DNA from: Shewanella sp. OMA3-2
Lineage (GTDB): Bacteria; Pseudomonadota; Gammaproteobacteria; Enterobacterales; Shewanellaceae
Length of the DNA: 64,000 bases
NCBI RefSeq assembly: GCF_021513195.1
Contig: NZ_CP090974.1
Location: 1,376,001-1,440,000 of the forward strand
Direction: 5' to 3'
A model generated the notes under the pieces. That model was not told the DNA's origin. It made no database searches and saw nothing but the letters and a program-made list of their open reading frames with translations. Of this stretch, positions 19,404 to 30,350 are shown piece after piece. The stretch's first letter is position 1. Each line of letters opens with the position of its first letter. The translations under genes were made by a program, and so were the position numbers.

Positions 19404-21002
19404 TTAGCTTTTTCGATGTGTTAACCCTTGATACTTTATCCACAGTGCGAATAACAACAATAACCAGCAAAGCGTCAGTAATGGTGTTTGTCCAATACGT
19501 TTGAACCAGGTTTCACCTTGATATAAAGCCACATCATTAATCAGTACGTCAGTGACAAACTGCGGCAGAATATCAACAATTTTACCGTAGGGATCAACCA
19601 CAGCGGTGACGCCATTATTGGTTGCTCTGAGTAGCGGTTTACCCATTTCAATCGCGCGCATTTGCGCAATTTCCATATGCTGTAATGGACCGTTAGAGGC
19701 TCCAAACCACGCATCATTGGAAACAGTAAGAATAAAGTCTGTGTCGGTTTGGGTATTGGCTCTGACTTGTTCTGGAAAGACGATTTCGTAGCAAATTGCC
19801 GGAGCAACTTTATACCCTAAAGCTGTCAGGTTAGGTTGAACAAAGTCGCCTTGCTGAAATGAACTCATCGGCAAATTAAACAATGGCGCTAATGGCCGTA
19901 ATAAAGCGGCAAATGGCACAAATTCACCTATGGGTAATAAGTGGTGTTTTCTAAACTCATTTGCGCCACCAATTTGATAGTCGCCATTGGGTTGTTGCTT
20001 ACTATTATGGTTGCCTAATACGATAAGCGAGTTATAAAAATTTTGCTCTTGGCGGCTAATAATACCGGTAATTATTGCGGTGTTATTTAAGTTGGCCACT
20101 TGGTTACTGTTTAATAAAAAGTCCTCGACCATAGCCTCTGGTGCTGGAATGGCAGCTTCCGGCCAAATAACAATATCAATACTAGATTGCTGGTCGAAAT
20201 GCTCTCGGCTTAAGTCCATAAATTTTAGCATAGTAGGCCATAAAGCGCCTGGTTCCCACTTCATGCTTTGAGCAATATTTCCTTGCACTAGAGCTACTTT
20301 GACACTTTTGCCGCTAGGCGTAATCGGGTTCAATTGAGGAGTAATTATCGCAGCACTAATAACTAGCGTTAACACCCCTAACAAAGGTAATAGACGTCTT
20401 TGTATCGCTAGCATCAATGCACCGGCAATTAGCGCCAATATAAAACTTAACCCTAAAGCACCAATAATACTGGCGAGTTCACTTAAAGGACCACTAGTTT
20501 GGCTATATCCAGCCCATAGCCAAGGAAAACCTGTCATTATCCAGCCGCGAAGCCACTCAGTTAATACCCATAATGCTGGGAATAAACCTAGATATTTAAA
20601 TAGTTGTATTCTGCGATCTCGTAAAGATGAGAAGCTGTCTTGTGGCGTAATAAGCTTATTTAATAAGTATCCTGCTAAGGCGGGATAAAGCCCTAAATAC
20701 AGTGACAGCACTGACATTAAAGCAATGGACACTATTAATGGTAAGCCACCAAAAGTGGCCATGCTGACATGCACCCAACTTATTCCGATAGCAAAGGTGC
20801 CAAACCCAAAAGCAAGCCAATAGCGAAAGGCATATTTGCCGGCTAACAGCTGACTTTGCCATAACGCAAAAGCGAGTGCTAACGGCATAAGTAGCCAAAC
20901 ATTATAGGGGGCAAAAGATAGTGAAGTACTTGCACCTGCAGCAAACGCACTGATTAAGGTGATTAAACTTAATTGGGTTTGAGGTAATAATTTTTTAAAC
21001 AC
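19404..21002 (-). CDS. lnt: Apolipoprotein N-acyltransferase
   Basis: A 532-residue inner-membrane enzyme that adds the third acyl chain to the N-terminal Cys of lipoproteins, needed for Lol sorting. The N-terminal half holds six or more hydrophobic segments. The C-terminal nitrilase-type domain has the catalytic triad: Glu in WPEAAIPAPE, Lys in FRKHHLLPIGEFVPF and Cys in APAICYEIVFPEQ. NDAWFGASNGPLQHMEIAQMRAIEMGKPLLRATNNG is the family signature. It follows corC by 194 bases; a terminator at 21131-21169 lies between them, so lnt may have its own promoter. Confidence 0.96.
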   Translation of the reverse strand: MFKKLLPQTQLSLITLISAFAAGASTSLSFAPYNVWLLMPLALAFALWQSQLLAGKYAFRYWLAFGFGTFAIGISWVHVSMATFGGLPLIVSIALMSVLSLYLGLYPALAGYLLNKLITPQDSFSSLRDRRIQLFKYLGLFPALWVLTEWLRGWIMTGFPWLWAGYSQTSGPLSELASIIGALGLSFILALIAGALMLAIQRRLLPLLGVLTLVISAAIITPQLNPITPSGKSVKVALVQGNIAQSMKWEPGALWPTMLKFMDLSREHFDQQSSIDIVIWPEAAIPAPEAMVEDFLLNSNQVANLNNTAIITGIISRQEQNFYNSLIVLGNHNSKQQPNGDYQIGGANEFRKHHLLPIGEFVPFAALLRPLAPLFNLPMSSFQQGDFVQPNLTALGYKVAPAICYEIVFPEQVRANTQTDTDFILTVSNDAWFGASNGPLQHMEIAQMRAIEMGKPLLRATNNGVTAVVDPYGKIVDILPQFVTDVLINDVALYQGETWFKRIGQTPLLTLCWLLLLFALWIKYQGLTHRKS

Positions 21003-21130
21003 AACTCGCCTTATTGATCGCGTTATTCTAGCAATTCAGTTTGGAATTAAGTGGCATTATGTCAATGCGTATGATGCCATTAGTCGATAAAGTCGTTAAC
21101 TTGCTACGACAGCAGATTTTAAAATGGATA

Positions 21131-21169
21131 AAATAAAAAAGCAGCTTAATTAACATTAAAGCTGCTTTA
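21131..21169 (-). terminator. Rho-independent terminator after corC
   Basis: Stem AAAGCAGCTT-AAT / ATTAAAGCTGCTTT with one bulged base. On the minus strand it is followed by a T-rich tail (TTTTTTATTT). It lies between corC and lnt. Confidence 0.75.
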
Positions 21170-21196
21170 TCGATATTATTTTATCAACCAATAGAA

Positions 21197-22072
21197 TTAG
21201 TTATCGTCGTTAATACTGCCAGAGTCGGGCAGTTTCACCCTCAACTGGATCAAGCGGCGAGTGTCAGCATTGGTAACTTTAAATTCAATATTATCAATCA
21301 TAATAGTTTCATTTCGCTCTGGTAAGTGACCAAAAGCGTGCGAAACTAATCCGCCAACGGTATCAAACTCTTCATCGCTGAAATGAGTGCCGCAAGCGTC
21401 GTTAAAATCATCGATTTCAGTTAACGCTTTAACAAGAAATACTGTATTACTGATTTTTTTCACTTCAGTGTCTTCCACTGAACTGTGATCGAATTCATCT
21501 TCGATTTCGCCCACAATTTCTTCAAGAATATCTTCAATTGTGACTAGGCCGGATACGCCGCCATATTCATCGACAACAATTGCCATATGGTAGCGTTGCG
21601 AGCGGAACTCTTTGAGTAACACGTCAACACGCTTACTTTCCGGGACGACTACGGCAGGGCGGATAACTTGGGATAACGTGAACGGTACATCTGAATTTTT
21701 GAAACCATATTTGAGCAAATCTTTGGCTAACAAGATACCTTCAATATGGTCTTTATCTTCATTTACAACAGGGAAGCGAGAGTGAGCGGATGCAATAACG
21801 GTTTCAAGAAGCTCATCTACCGTACAGTCAATTTGCAGAGTAACAATTTGTGAGCGTGGGATCATAATGTCTCGCACGCGTAGGTCAGAGACCTCTAACA
21901 CACCTTTAATCATTTCGCGGGTGTCTTCTGTGATCAAGTCGCGCAACTCTGCACCATCTATCACGTCTACTAAATCTTCGCGATTTTGAGGTTCGCCCTG
22001 GAATAATTGGTTAAATTTATCGAACCAACTTTTCTTATAGGCGTTTGTACTCGGGGGGATATCGTCACTCAT
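21197..22072 (-). CDS. corC: CorC/YbeX CBS-domain protein
   Basis: A 291-residue cytosolic protein with the CorC layout. The N-terminal helix is followed by two CBS domains ([38 protein letters not shown] and the second around [38 protein letters not shown]). A CorC_HlyC (transporter-associated) C-terminal domain follows ([19 protein letters not shown]). Relatives are linked to magnesium/cobalt efflux and, as YbeX, to ribosome metabolism. The setting beside ybeY and phoH fits the second role. It lies 61 bases after ybeY. Confidence 0.94.
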   Translation of the reverse strand: MSDDIPPSTNAYKKSWFDKFNQLFQGEPQNREDLVDVIDGAELRDLITEDTREMIKGVLEVSDLRVRDIMIPRSQIVTLQIDCTVDELLETVIASAHSRFPVVNEDKDHIEGILLAKDLLKYGFKNSDVPFTLSQVIRPAVVVPESKRVDVLLKEFRSQRYHMAIVVDEYGGVSGLVTIEDILEEIVGEIEDEFDHSSVEDTEVKKISNTVFLVKALTEIDDFNDACGTHFSDEEFDTVGGLVSHAFGHLPERNETIMIDNIEFKVTNADTRRLIQLRVKLPDSGSINDDN

Positions 22073-22133
22073 AATATTTAACTAAATAGATAATTGGGCA
22101 TTGAAGTAATCTTGTGCCTGAAAATCTATTTAT

Positions 22134-22598
22134 TTATGCTTCCTTATAGGGGTCAGTAAAACCTAAATGTTCAAGGAGTTGGGTCTCTAAAGACTCCATT
22201 TCCTCAGCTTCTTCATCGATAATATGGTCATAGCCTAGCAAATGCAAGCAGCCATGTATAACCATATGAGCCCAATGGGCTTCAAGGGTTTTCTCTTGCT
22301 CTTGTGCTTCTTTTTTTACCACATCAACACAGATGATTAAATCGCCCAATAGTGGCAAATCAATTTCAGCAGGTGCTTCAAATGGGAAAGACAATACGTT
22401 AGTTGGCTTGTCTTTGCCACGGTAAGTATGATTTAAATGCTGACTTTCACTCACTTCTACTAGGCGAATGGTGAGCTCTACCGCAGGCATGGTTTGACCC
22501 ACTGCTATGCGCACCCATGTTTCAAATTGCGCTTGAGTAGGCAAATTGTCTGCTTCAACGGCAATTTGCAGATCTAAATCTAAATTGAGCTTACTCAT
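22134..22598 (-). CDS. ybeY: Endoribonuclease YbeY
   Basis: A 154-residue zinc-dependent RNase involved in 16S rRNA 3'-end maturation and ribosome quality control. The metal site H-x3-H-x5-H is explicit in [11 protein letters not shown] (about residues 114-124). [19 protein letters not shown] is the upstream family block. Its start overlaps the phoH stop by four bases (ATGA), so it is translationally coupled to phoH. Confidence 0.97.
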   Translation of the reverse strand: MSKLNLDLDLQIAVEADNLPTQAQFETWVRIAVGQTMPAVELTIRLVEVSESQHLNHTYRGKDKPTNVLSFPFEAPAEIDLPLLGDLIICVDVVKKEAQEQEKTLEAHWAHMVIHGCLHLLGYDHIIDEEAEEMESLETQLLEHLGFTDPYKEA

Positions 22599-23665
22599 GT
22601 TATTTCACTCGCACTGTCTTGGGCAGTAAGTTGACGCTTTTGTTCCCGCTTTTGGTAAGCCTTTTCTTTAGCCGCTTTTTCAAGTTGTTCTTTTTGCTCG
22701 AATGCTTCATAAGCTTCAACGATACTGGCAACAATAGGGTGACGTACAACATCTTGAGCCATAAAAAAGTTAAAGCTGATTTCGGGAACTTCGCTTAATA
22801 CTTCAATAGCATGACGCAGGCCGGATTTCTGGCCACGGGGCAAATCTGATTGAGTAATATCGCCGGTTATCACTGCTCGAGAATTAAAACCAATACGGGT
22901 TAAGAACATTTTCATTTGCTCTACTGTAGTATTTTGGCTTTCATCCAAAATAATAAAGGCATCATTGAGTGTGCGTCCACGCATATAAGCTAAAGGTGCG
23001 ACTTCAATCACGCTACGTTCAATCAGTTTTTCAACTTTTTCAAAACCCATCATTTCAAATAAAGCATCATAAAGTGGACGCAGATAAGGGTCGACTTTTT
23101 GGCTCAAATCGCCAGGTAAAAAACCGAGCTTCTCGCCAGCTTCAACAGCGGGGCGAGTTAATAAAATGCGGCGAACTTCTTGACGTTCGTATGCATCTAC
23201 AGCGGCTGCTACGGCTAAATAAGTTTTACCTGTGCCCGCAGGGCCGACACCAAAGCTAATATCATGGCGAGTAATGTTATGCATATACACGCTTTGATTT
23301 GGGGTGCGAGGCTTAATAACACCGCGTTTAGTTTTGATGCTAATGCCAGAATCATTCAGGCCATCATCGGCCTCTAATGCTACCGCTTCTTGAATAGCCA
23401 AATGCACTCGGTCAGGTTCTAAATCAGGGGTGCTACCTTTGACTGTTTGAGTTTCGATATAAAGTTGCTTGAGAATATTATTGGCGTTAAAGGCATTGCG
23501 CGGTAGGCCTACAATAGTGAAGTGATTATTTTTATGAATAATCTCGACCCCTAAACGGCGCTCTAACTGCTTAATATTATCGTCAAATGGGCCGCATAAT
23601 GAAGTTAAACGGCGTGTATCTGATGGTTCCAGATACAAGTTCATGGTGGTCACTTTAGTCGACAA
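22595..23665 (-). CDS. ybeZ: PhoH-family ATPase (YbeZ)
   Basis: A 356-residue PhoH-like NTPase. Walker A is [16 protein letters not shown] and Walker B is [11 protein letters not shown]. The helicase-like remainder contains [28 protein letters not shown] and the arginine-finger region DVVRHPIV. The N-terminal 90 residues contain a KH-like segment. Known relatives work with YbeY in RNA processing. The Lys/Glu/Gln-rich C-terminus ([13 protein letters not shown]) looks disordered. Confidence 0.95.
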   Translation of the reverse strand: MSTKVTTMNLYLEPSDTRRLTSLCGPFDDNIKQLERRLGVEIIHKNNHFTIVGLPRNAFNANNILKQLYIETQTVKGSTPDLEPDRVHLAIQEAVALEADDGLNDSGISIKTKRGVIKPRTPNQSVYMHNITRHDISFGVGPAGTGKTYLAVAAAVDAYERQEVRRILLTRPAVEAGEKLGFLPGDLSQKVDPYLRPLYDALFEMMGFEKVEKLIERSVIEVAPLAYMRGRTLNDAFIILDESQNTTVEQMKMFLTRIGFNSRAVITGDITQSDLPRGQKSGLRHAIEVLSEVPEISFNFFMAQDVVRHPIVASIVEAYEAFEQKEQLEKAAKEKAYQKREQKRQLTAQDSASEIT

Positions 23666-23753
23666 ATAAGGCTCCGTTAATCGTTGTGCTGATCATTTAA
23701 AAACAGTGTACGTAGGTACTGGAATTAATTCTAGCGTCCATTATAAATAGAGA

Positions 23754-23785
23754 CAAAAAATAAAGGTGGACTAGCCACCTTTTAT
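23754..23785 (-). terminator. Rho-independent terminator after miaB
   Basis: Eight-bp stem AAAGGTGG / CCACCTTT with loop ACTAG. Runs of T (minus strand TTTATTTTTTG) follow. It lies between miaB and phoH. Confidence 0.8.
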
Positions 23786-23811
23786 TTTATTTTGATACGC
23801 TTAAACCTGAC

Positions 23812-25236
23812 TTAAGGTTTAAATAGGGTCACACCTATTTCATCATCTAGCTTATGCTTGGCTACAATTTCAGATGGGCGTAGGTTTCTGCGTAAGTCCA
23901 TTTCAGATTCACCGCGAACAAATTTACCACGTAAAGAGTTAGTGTAAACATCTACAATTTCAACATCGACAAAGCCGCCAATGCTTGAATGTGGCGCTTC
24001 AAAGTTAACCACACGATTGTTTTCAGTACGGCCACGTAATTCCATTGGGTTTTTAACCGACGGGCCTTCAACTAATACTCGTTGAACCGAACCTAACATT
24101 TGACGGCTATAACGCATGGCTTGCTGGGTAATCCGGTCTTGCAAAATGGCTAGGCGCTGTTTTTTCTCTTCATCTGATACGTTATCTGGCAAATCTGCAG
24201 CCGGTGTACCTGGACGAGCACTGTAAATAAAGCTAAAGCTGTGGTCGAACCCCACATCTTCAATTAACTTCATTGTGTCTTCAAAGTCTTGCTCTGTCTC
24301 ACCAGGGAAGCCAATAATAAAGTCTGAACTGATATGAATATCAGGACGGGCTTTACGTAAGCGACGAATAATAGATTTATATTCAATTGCCATATGACCG
24401 CGCTTCATTTGAGTTAAGATGCGATCTGAGCCAGATTGCACCGGTAAATGAAGAAAGCTAACTAATTCAGGTGTATCTTGATAAACATCAATAATATCCT
24501 GTGTGAACTCAATAGGGTGGCTGGTAGTAAAACGAATACGGTCAATACCATCAATACTGGCGACTAAGCGCAGTAACTCAGCAAAGGTACAAATTTGGTC
24601 GTCATGGGTTGCCCCACGAAACGCGTTAACGTTTTGACCTAAAAGATTAACTTCACGTACGCCTTGCTCTGCCAATTGGGCAATTTCTAGAATCACATCA
24701 TCAACAGGACGACTGACTTCTTCCCCACGGGTGTATGGCACCACGCAGAAAGAGCAATACTTACTGCAGCCTTCCATTATTGACACAAAAGCCGTTGGAC
24801 CATCAGCGCGAGGCTCTGGTAAACGGTCAAATTTTTCAATTTCAGGGAAACTGATATCGATGACGGCTTTCTCGCCACGTTGAATTTGATCGATCATCTC
24901 AGGCAAACGATGCAAGGTTTGCGGACCAAAAATAATATCTACGCATTGGGCGCGATCTTTAATGGCTTTACCTTCTTGGGAAGCCACACAGCCGCCCACG
25001 CCGATAATTAAATTCGGGTTTTTATCTTTTAAGGTTTTCCATCTGCCTAATTGATGGAAAACCTTCTCCTGCGCTTTTTCGCGAATAGAACAAGTGTTAA
25101 GCAATAATATATCTGCTTCACTTGGATCTTCGGTCAAGGTATAGCCTTGATATTCGTCTAATAAATCGGCCATCTTTGAAGAGTCATACTCATTCATTTG
25201 ACAGCCCCAGGTTTTAATATGAAGTTTTTTACTCAT
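23812..25236 (-). CDS. miaB: tRNA-2-methylthio-N6-dimethylallyladenosine synthase
   Basis: A 474-residue radical SAM methylthiotransferase that modifies position A37 of tRNAs reading codons starting with U. The N-terminal cluster Cys residues are in [23 protein letters not shown] and GVGGCVASQ. The radical SAM cluster is [17 protein letters not shown]-terminal TRAM domain contains VRVLVEG and [13 protein letters not shown]. The ATG at 25236 is preferred over the GTG one codon earlier and gives the same length as E. coli MiaB. Some of the tRNAs in this window are not its substrates, so the linkage is not functional evidence. Confidence 0.97.
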   Translation of the reverse strand: MSKKLHIKTWGCQMNEYDSSKMADLLDEYQGYTLTEDPSEADILLLNTCSIREKAQEKVFHQLGRWKTLKDKNPNLIIGVGGCVASQEGKAIKDRAQCVDIIFGPQTLHRLPEMIDQIQRGEKAVIDISFPEIEKFDRLPEPRADGPTAFVSIMEGCSKYCSFCVVPYTRGEEVSRPVDDVILEIAQLAEQGVREVNLLGQNVNAFRGATHDDQICTFAELLRLVASIDGIDRIRFTTSHPIEFTQDIIDVYQDTPELVSFLHLPVQSGSDRILTQMKRGHMAIEYKSIIRRLRKARPDIHISSDFIIGFPGETEQDFEDTMKLIEDVGFDHSFSFIYSARPGTPAADLPDNVSDEEKKQRLAILQDRITQQAMRYSRQMLGSVQRVLVEGPSVKNPMELRGRTENNRVVNFEAPHSSIGGFVDVEIVDVYTNSLRGKFVRGESEMDLRRNLRPSEIVAKHKLDDEIGVTLFKP

Positions 25237-25634
25237 CACTGCTCGCCGGTAACCTATAGTAAAAATAGCGCGATATTTTACCTGTTGTCGCGCCTTGTGG
25301 CTAGTCTTTGTGCGAGTTTTGCGAATATTACTCTGACTGAGATAATATCCATGTAAAGAGTAGTGGGTTAAGTGTGCTCTAATGTTGAGTTTTTTGAGCC
25401 GCTGTTATCCGAAAATACTGGGAAATATTCGGGGGTGTTTTTGGCAGATGTGCAGCTTAAGGTACATTTTGTGTTTAAGGTTGTGATTTCAGTTGATGTG
25501 TATTTCCGTGGTTTGGGGATATAAGGCATAATCGAACCTGTTTCGATAACTTAATACAATAAATGTTCATTAATCAGTGAGTGCTGACAGGTTCACGCTT
25601 ACTGAATACAGATTTATTCATCCAAGGAAGTCGC
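25237..25634. other. Divergent intergenic region between miaB and ubiF
   Basis: About 400 bases that must contain the miaB (minus) and ubiF (plus) promoters. I see no gene, strong hairpin or repeat, and no promoter clear enough to place. Confidence 0.4.
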
Positions 25635-26909
25635 ATGTCGCAGAATCAATCAACATCAGAGCCTATTAGCGTAACTGAACATTCAAACAGTCAGTCACAC
25701 ACTCGCCATTTTGATGTTGTTATTAACGGTGGTGGCATGGTGGGAGCTGCGGTAGCGGTTGGGTTAGGGCAACTCGGATTGTCTGTTGCTGTGATAGAGG
25801 CCCGCGCTCCGCAAGCTTTTGAGGTCAATCAGCCATTAGATGTGCGTGTATCAGCCATCAGTGTTGCATCAGCGCAGTTGTTATCGCGCCTAGGGGTTAT
25901 GGATGAATTATTGACTTTGCGTCATGTGCCTTATACCGGGCTTGAAACATGGGAAATGCAAGGTTACATCACCCAGTTCACCGCAGAGCAAGTGGCTGAG
26001 CCATTATTAGGTTACTTTTTTGAAAATAGATTAATTCAACTTGGTTTATGGCAACAGATTGAAGCCTTAACCAATGTAGTGCTTTTTTGTCCTGACAAGG
26101 TGGTTAAATTTGAACGCCTTGAGTCATTGGGTGGCATAGCGTCGTTAGATAATGCACAAGATGCGATAACAATTGAGCTTGAAAGTGGGGAGATATTATC
26201 GACTCATCTATTAGTGGGCGCTGATGGTGCTAACTCGCAGGTCCGTCAATGGGCAGGGATCGGCGTAACTGGCTGGGATTATGCGCAATCAGCTATGTTA
26301 ATTAATATTGAAACTCAAACCCCGCAGCAGTATGTGACTTGGCAACAGTTTACGCCACAGGGACCAAGAAGCTTGCTGCCTTTGCCAGGCAATCATGCAT
26401 CATTAGTTTGGTATGACTCGCCAGCACGCATACAACAATTAATGCAGCTGAATGATACCCAATTAGCAGAGCAGATCAGAGTGCATTTTCCGTCTCGATT
26501 AGATCCTCACTTTACCGTGCAGGCTAAAGGCAGTTTTGCGTTAACTCGTCGTCATGCACAACGCTATTATGAATCAAACTTAGTGATACTGGGCGATGCC
26601 GCTCACACCATCAATCCCTTGGCGGGGCAGGGTGTTAATATTGGATTTAAAGATGTCGATATCTTAATAACACAGATTGCCAGTGCTATTGGTAATGGTG
26701 AGGTATGGTGGCATGACAGTGTGCTAAAGCGTTATCAGCAGGCCCGGTACCTAGATAACCAGTTGATGATGACAGCTATGGATGTTTTTTATGCCGGATT
26801 TAGTAATGATGTTTTACCCCTAAAAGTACTGCGAAATGGCATGTTAAAGCTGGCAAATATCGACGGGCCTATTAAGCAAAAGGTGCTCAAATATGCACTT
26901 GGCCTATAG
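25635..26909 (+). CDS. ubiF: 3-demethoxyubiquinol 3-hydroxylase (UbiF)
   Basis: A 424-residue FAD-dependent aromatic hydroxylase of ubiquinone synthesis. The start at 25635 is chosen because AAGGAAG sits 5 bases before it; an in-frame GTG at 25581 would add 18 residues. The FAD dinucleotide fold is VVINGGGMVGAAVAVGLGQLG, the DG motif VGADGANSQVRQWAGIGV, and the GD motif VILGDAAHTINPLAGQGVNIGF. WQQFTPQGPRSLLPLPGNHASLVWYDSPARIQQL and the ending LKYALGL match UbiF rather than its paralogue UbiH. About 25 N-terminal residues before the FAD fold are unconserved. Confidence 0.92.
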   Translation: MSQNQSTSEPISVTEHSNSQSHTRHFDVVINGGGMVGAAVAVGLGQLGLSVAVIEARAPQAFEVNQPLDVRVSAISVASAQLLSRLGVMDELLTLRHVPYTGLETWEMQGYITQFTAEQVAEPLLGYFFENRLIQLGLWQQIEALTNVVLFCPDKVVKFERLESLGGIASLDNAQDAITIELESGEILSTHLLVGADGANSQVRQWAGIGVTGWDYAQSAMLINIETQTPQQYVTWQQFTPQGPRSLLPLPGNHASLVWYDSPARIQQLMQLNDTQLAEQIRVHFPSRLDPHFTVQAKGSFALTRRHAQRYYESNLVILGDAAHTINPLAGQGVNIGFKDVDILITQIASAIGNGEVWWHDSVLKRYQQARYLDNQLMMTAMDVFYAGFSNDVLPLKVLRNGMLKLANIDGPIKQKVLKYALGL

Positions 26910-27042
26910 CTGAAAAATCTTAAGCCAAAATGGCTTTCGTTAATCGGTGTTTGTTGGTAGCCAAATTGAGTGTTAAAATGCCGCGTTTTAAGGCTGCAGT
27001 GCAATAGGTGCTGTGAGTAATTCAAACAATATTTAGGTTGTC

Positions 27043-27630
27043 ATGAGCCACATTAAACTGATTGTAGGGTTAGCTAACCCTGGTGCTGAGTATGCGCAAA
27101 CCCGCCACAATGCTGGTGCCTGGTATGTCGAAGAGCTTGCACGTGTTTTTAATGCGCCACTGGTACCAGAAAGTAAATATTTTGGATTATCAGCTAGAGT
27201 AACCATTAATCATCGTGATGTGCGTTTATTAATTCCAACAACTTTTATGAATCTCAGTGGTAAATCTGTTTCTGCCTTGGCAAATTTTTTTCGTATTTTG
27301 CCAGAGGAAATTTTAGTGGCCCACGATGAGCTAGATATGCCTCCTGGTGTAGCTAAATTTAAATTAGGCGGCGGACACGGTGGTCATAATGGCTTAAAAG
27401 ACATTATTTCAAGCCTGGCTAACGATAAAGGCTTTCATCGTTTACGGATTGGTATTGGTCATCCTGGTGATAAGAATAAAGTCAGCGGTTATGTATTGGG
27501 TAAAGCCCCTGCAACCGAACAAGAATTAATTGTTGCGGCTATTGATGAAGCGGTACGCGCGACAGATATTTTATACAAAGAAGATATGGTGAAAGCCATG
27601 AACAGACTACATTCGTTTAAAGCTGAATAG
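27043..27630 (+). CDS. pth: Peptidyl-tRNA hydrolase
   Basis: A 195-residue enzyme that recycles peptidyl-tRNA released by stalled ribosomes. Active-site blocks: [18 protein letters not shown] (catalytic His in RHNAG, Asn in LANPG), [26 protein letters not shown] (catalytic Asp) and [13 protein letters not shown]. Its length equals the family norm. The next gene is ychF, 63 bases downstream, the same pairing as in E. coli. Confidence 0.98.
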   Translation: MSHIKLIVGLANPGAEYAQTRHNAGAWYVEELARVFNAPLVPESKYFGLSARVTINHRDVRLLIPTTFMNLSGKSVSALANFFRILPEEILVAHDELDMPPGVAKFKLGGGHGGHNGLKDIISSLANDKGFHRLRIGIGHPGDKNKVSGYVLGKAPATEQELIVAAIDEAVRATDILYKEDMVKAMNRLHSFKAE

Positions 27631-27692
27631 CTTAGCGATACTATTTCGAACGTCATTATCATTAAGATAATTCTACATATAAAGGTATGAAT

Positions 27693-28784
27693 ATGGGTTT
27701 TAAATGCGGCATAGTTGGTTTGCCAAACGTAGGTAAGTCAACGCTGTTTAATGCACTAACACAAGCGGGTATTGAAGCGGCAAACTTTCCATTTTGTACT
27801 ATTGAGCCAAATACGGGTGTGGTACCAGTGCCTGACGCACGTCTTGACGCGTTAGCGGCTATTGTTAAACCTCAACGCATTTTGCCTACTTCTATGGAGT
27901 TCGTTGATATCGCTGGCCTAGTGGCTGGTGCATCAAAAGGTGAGGGTTTAGGTAACAAGTTTTTAGCGAACATTCGTGAAACCGATGCAATTGGTCACGT
28001 AGTGCGCTGTTTTGAAGACCCAAACATTGTTCACGTAGCCAATAAAATTGACCCAGCTGGTGACATTGAAGTCATTAATACTGAGTTAGCTCTAGCAGAC
28101 TTAGACGCATGTGAGCGTGCTATTTTTCGTCAAGCCAAACGTGCTAAAGGCGGCGACGGTGATGCGAAGTTTGAAGTAGCAGTACTTGAAAAAATGCGTC
28201 CTGTGTTGAATGAAGGCCAAATGTTGCGTTCGTTGGCATTAACTAAAGAAGAGTTGGCCGCTGTGGCTTACCTTAACTTCTTAACCATTAAACCAACAAT
28301 GTACATTGCTAACGTTGCAGACGATGGGTTTGAAAATAACCCTCATTTAGATGTTGTTCGTGCTATTGCCGCAACAGAAAATGCAATCGTTGTGCCTGTA
28401 TGTGCGGCTATTGAGTCTGAATTAGCCGAAATGGAAGCCGATGACCGTGCAGAGTTTATGACCGACCTGGGTCTAGAAGAGTCTGGTTTGGATCGTGTTA
28501 TTCGCGCTGGTTATGAATTACTGAATCTGCAAACCTACTTTACCGCTGGTGTAAAGGAAGTTCGCGCATGGACAGTACCTGTTGGTGCATCAGCCCCACA
28601 AGCTGCTGGCGTCATTCACACTGATTTTGAACGTGGATTTATTCGTGCTCAGGTTATGGCGTATGAAGACTTTATTACCTACAAAGGTGAAGCCGGCGCT
28701 AAAGATGCAGGTAAATTACGCGTAGAAGGTAAAACATACGTCGTTAAAGATGGCGATGTAATGCACTTCTTATTTAACGTGTAA
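27693..28784 (+). CDS. ychF: Redox-regulated ATPase YchF
   Basis: A 363-residue Obg-family P-loop protein that prefers ATP. The start at 27693 ([17 protein letters not shown]) is preferred over the ATG two codons upstream because AAGG then lies 7 bases away and the length matches E. coli YchF. G1 is GLPNVGKST; the G3 region is [22 protein letters not shown]. The coiled-coil insertion and the C-terminal TGS domain ([39 protein letters not shown]) are present. It associates with ribosomes in studied species. Confidence 0.97.
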   Translation: MGFKCGIVGLPNVGKSTLFNALTQAGIEAANFPFCTIEPNTGVVPVPDARLDALAAIVKPQRILPTSMEFVDIAGLVAGASKGEGLGNKFLANIRETDAIGHVVRCFEDPNIVHVANKIDPAGDIEVINTELALADLDACERAIFRQAKRAKGGDGDAKFEVAVLEKMRPVLNEGQMLRSLALTKEELAAVAYLNFLTIKPTMYIANVADDGFENNPHLDVVRAIAATENAIVVPVCAAIESELAEMEADDRAEFMTDLGLEESGLDRVIRAGYELLNLQTYFTAGVKEVRAWTVPVGASAPQAAGVIHTDFERGFIRAQVMAYEDFITYKGEAGAKDAGKLRVEGKTYVVKDGDVMHFLFNV

Positions 28785-29113
28785 TATTGACAGCTTTAGG
28801 TTTAACGGTTGCCGTTTTTAATATGAAATTGGTAGGATTAATTATCACAAATTGGTAATTATGCTCAATCTGAGTAAAAATATCGTTTCACCTAAAGATA
28901 GTAAAGCAGCATCAGTCTAGGTTGAAGTTTGGGCGTGTGATGTAAATGATAGCAATTTAGGCGACAAATTCGTTGGAAGATCATTCAGTTTGGTGAAGTA
29001 ATAGCCGAATAAGCAAGAATGATGAAATAAGCGAAAAAAAGCAGTTGACCTCGATACCTTGAATAAGCATAATACGCCCCGTTCCTCGCTAAGAGGACAA
29101 TGAAAAATGTAGT
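28785..29113. other. Leader region upstream of the tRNA array
   Basis: No gene. It contains a small T-rich region after ychF and the promoter of the tRNA array at 29045-29073, listed separately. Confidence 0.5.
29045..29073 (+). promoter_or_regulatory. Sigma-70 promoter of the tRNA array with GC-rich discriminator
   Basis: TTGACC at 29045-29050 and CATAAT at 29068-29073, separated by exactly 17 bases. The following discriminator (ACGCCCCG) is GC-rich, the usual signature of stringently controlled stable-RNA promoters. The first tRNA begins 40 bases after the -10 box. Only an inspection, not an experiment, supports this. Confidence 0.65.
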
Positions 29114-29190
29114 GGCAATATAGCTCAGCTGGTTAGAGCACAGCATTCATAATGCTGGGGTCGCAGGTTCAAGTCCCGCTATTGCTACCA
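29114..29190 (+). tRNA. tRNA-Met (CAT), copy 1
   Basis: A 77-base cloverleaf. The 5' GGCAATA pairs with 3' TATTGCT (G-T wobble at the first pair), the anticodon loop is TTCATAA, the T arm is GCAGGTTCAAGTCCCGC, and the CCA is encoded. The pattern matches elongator tRNA-Met rather than the initiator. Confidence 0.95.
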
Positions 29191-29234
29191 TCTTCACTTT
29201 TAGTGAGTTCAAGATGTAAAACATGAACAGTTGT

Positions 29235-29319
<85 letters not shown>

Positions 29320-29367
29320 TTTATTAGAAAGGCTGGCTTAATGCGGGTTTTTCAAAAGTGTTTCAGT

Positions 29368-29442
29368 TGGGGTATCGCCAAGTGGTAAGGCACCAGGTTT
29401 TGATCTCGGCATCCCCAGGTTCGAATCCTGGTACCCCAGCCA
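29368..29442 (+). tRNA. tRNA-Gln (TTG), copy 1
   Basis: A 75-base tRNA with acceptor TGGGGTA / TACCCCA, anticodon loop TTTTGAT and encoded CCA. The anticodon stem reads CCAGG / CTCGG, so the middle pair is A opposite C, a mismatch. Confidence 0.95.
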
Positions 29443-29494
29443 TTTTATTGTAAGTATATTGATTTTAGTTTGACCATAGTCTTAAACAGATTAT

Positions 29495-29569
29495 TGGGGT
29501 ATCGCCAAGTGGTAAGGCACCGGGTTTTGATCTCGGCATCCCCAGGTTCGAATCCTGGTACCCCAGCCA
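29495..29569 (+). tRNA. tRNA-Gln (TTG), copy 2
   Basis: Same as copy 1 but the anticodon stem is CCGGG / CTCGG, which restores a G-C pair at the middle position. CCA is encoded. Confidence 0.95.
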
Positions 29570-29590
29570 TTTTTTAGAAATAAAAAATGT

Positions 29591-29667
29591 GGCAATGTAG
29601 CTCAGCTGGTTAGAGCACAGCATTCATAATGCTGGGGTCGCAGGTTCAAGTCCCGCCATTGCTACCA
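29591..29667 (+). tRNA. tRNA-Met (CAT), copy 2
   Basis: 77 bases. It differs from copy 1 at one acceptor pair (GGCAATG / CATTGCT instead of GGCAATA / TATTGCT), a compensated change. The rest of the cloverleaf is the same. Confidence 0.95.
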
Positions 29668-29755
29668 TATTTCTATGTGGAATGGTTAGACCAAGCTAGT
29701 TAGTTTTCAAAGGTTTACTCTAATATGAATTAGGGTATACTCGTAAAAGTTTGAT

Positions 29756-29840
<85 letters not shown>

Positions 29841-29880
29841 TCAAATTGTCAAAAGTAATTCCTTCGCTGTAAAAAATAAT

Positions 29881-29955
29881 TGGGGTATCGCCAAGTGGTA
29901 AGGCACCAGGTTTTGATCTCGGCATCCCCAGGTTCGAATCCTGGTACCCCAGCCA
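29881..29955 (+). tRNA. tRNA-Gln (TTG), copy 3
   Basis: 75 bases, identical by eye to copy 1, including the A opposite C in the anticodon stem. It is the last tRNA of the array, six bases before the terminator. Confidence 0.95.
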
Positions 29956-29961
29956 TATTTG

Positions 29962-29988
29962 AAAACCTGTCTTTATGACAGGTTTTTG
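29962..29988 (+). terminator. Rho-independent terminator of the tRNA array
   Basis: Ten-bp stem AAAACCTGTC / GACAGGTTTT with loop TTTAT, then T residues. It starts directly after the last tRNA-Gln. Confidence 0.85.
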
Positions 29989-30350
29989 CGTTTTAGTTTT
30001 ATAATTGTAAATCGCTGTTATAAGTAATAGTTGAAAGCGCATATCAGCTAAACTGACTTAGATATAAGACGTTTTATATTTTTTATCATCCTCCTCACCA
30101 TTCAAATTACATTACTACCTATCAGCATTGTAATCTACGCTTCTAGGCGGCATACAAACCTACTACAGCAGTAAATGTCCTTGATGTATATGCGATGACA
30201 CGCCTACAGTCATTATCATTGAACTAGGCTTAACAGCGTAGGCTAAAAAGGCCACTTTATAATAAGGTTGGTATAATGTAACCCCGTCTAGATAAGCTAA
30301 ATTGTTATTGCTATCATGTAATATTACTTCTCGGAACACTCAGAATATTG
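29989..30350. other. Spacer after the tRNA array, no gene seen
   Basis: About 360 bases with no plausible coding frame, repeat or strong hairpin. It presumably includes the promoter of the cysteine-cluster gene at 30351. Confidence 0.45.

Noticed and set aside
19219..19407. 62-codon plus-strand frame before lnt
   Set aside because: No ribosome site, composition unlike a protein, and it overlaps the more protein-like minus-strand remnant.
25635..26909. UbiH or VisC identity for the FAD hydroxylase
   Set aside because: Central and C-terminal blocks (LVWYDSPARIQQL, KYALGL) match UbiF better.
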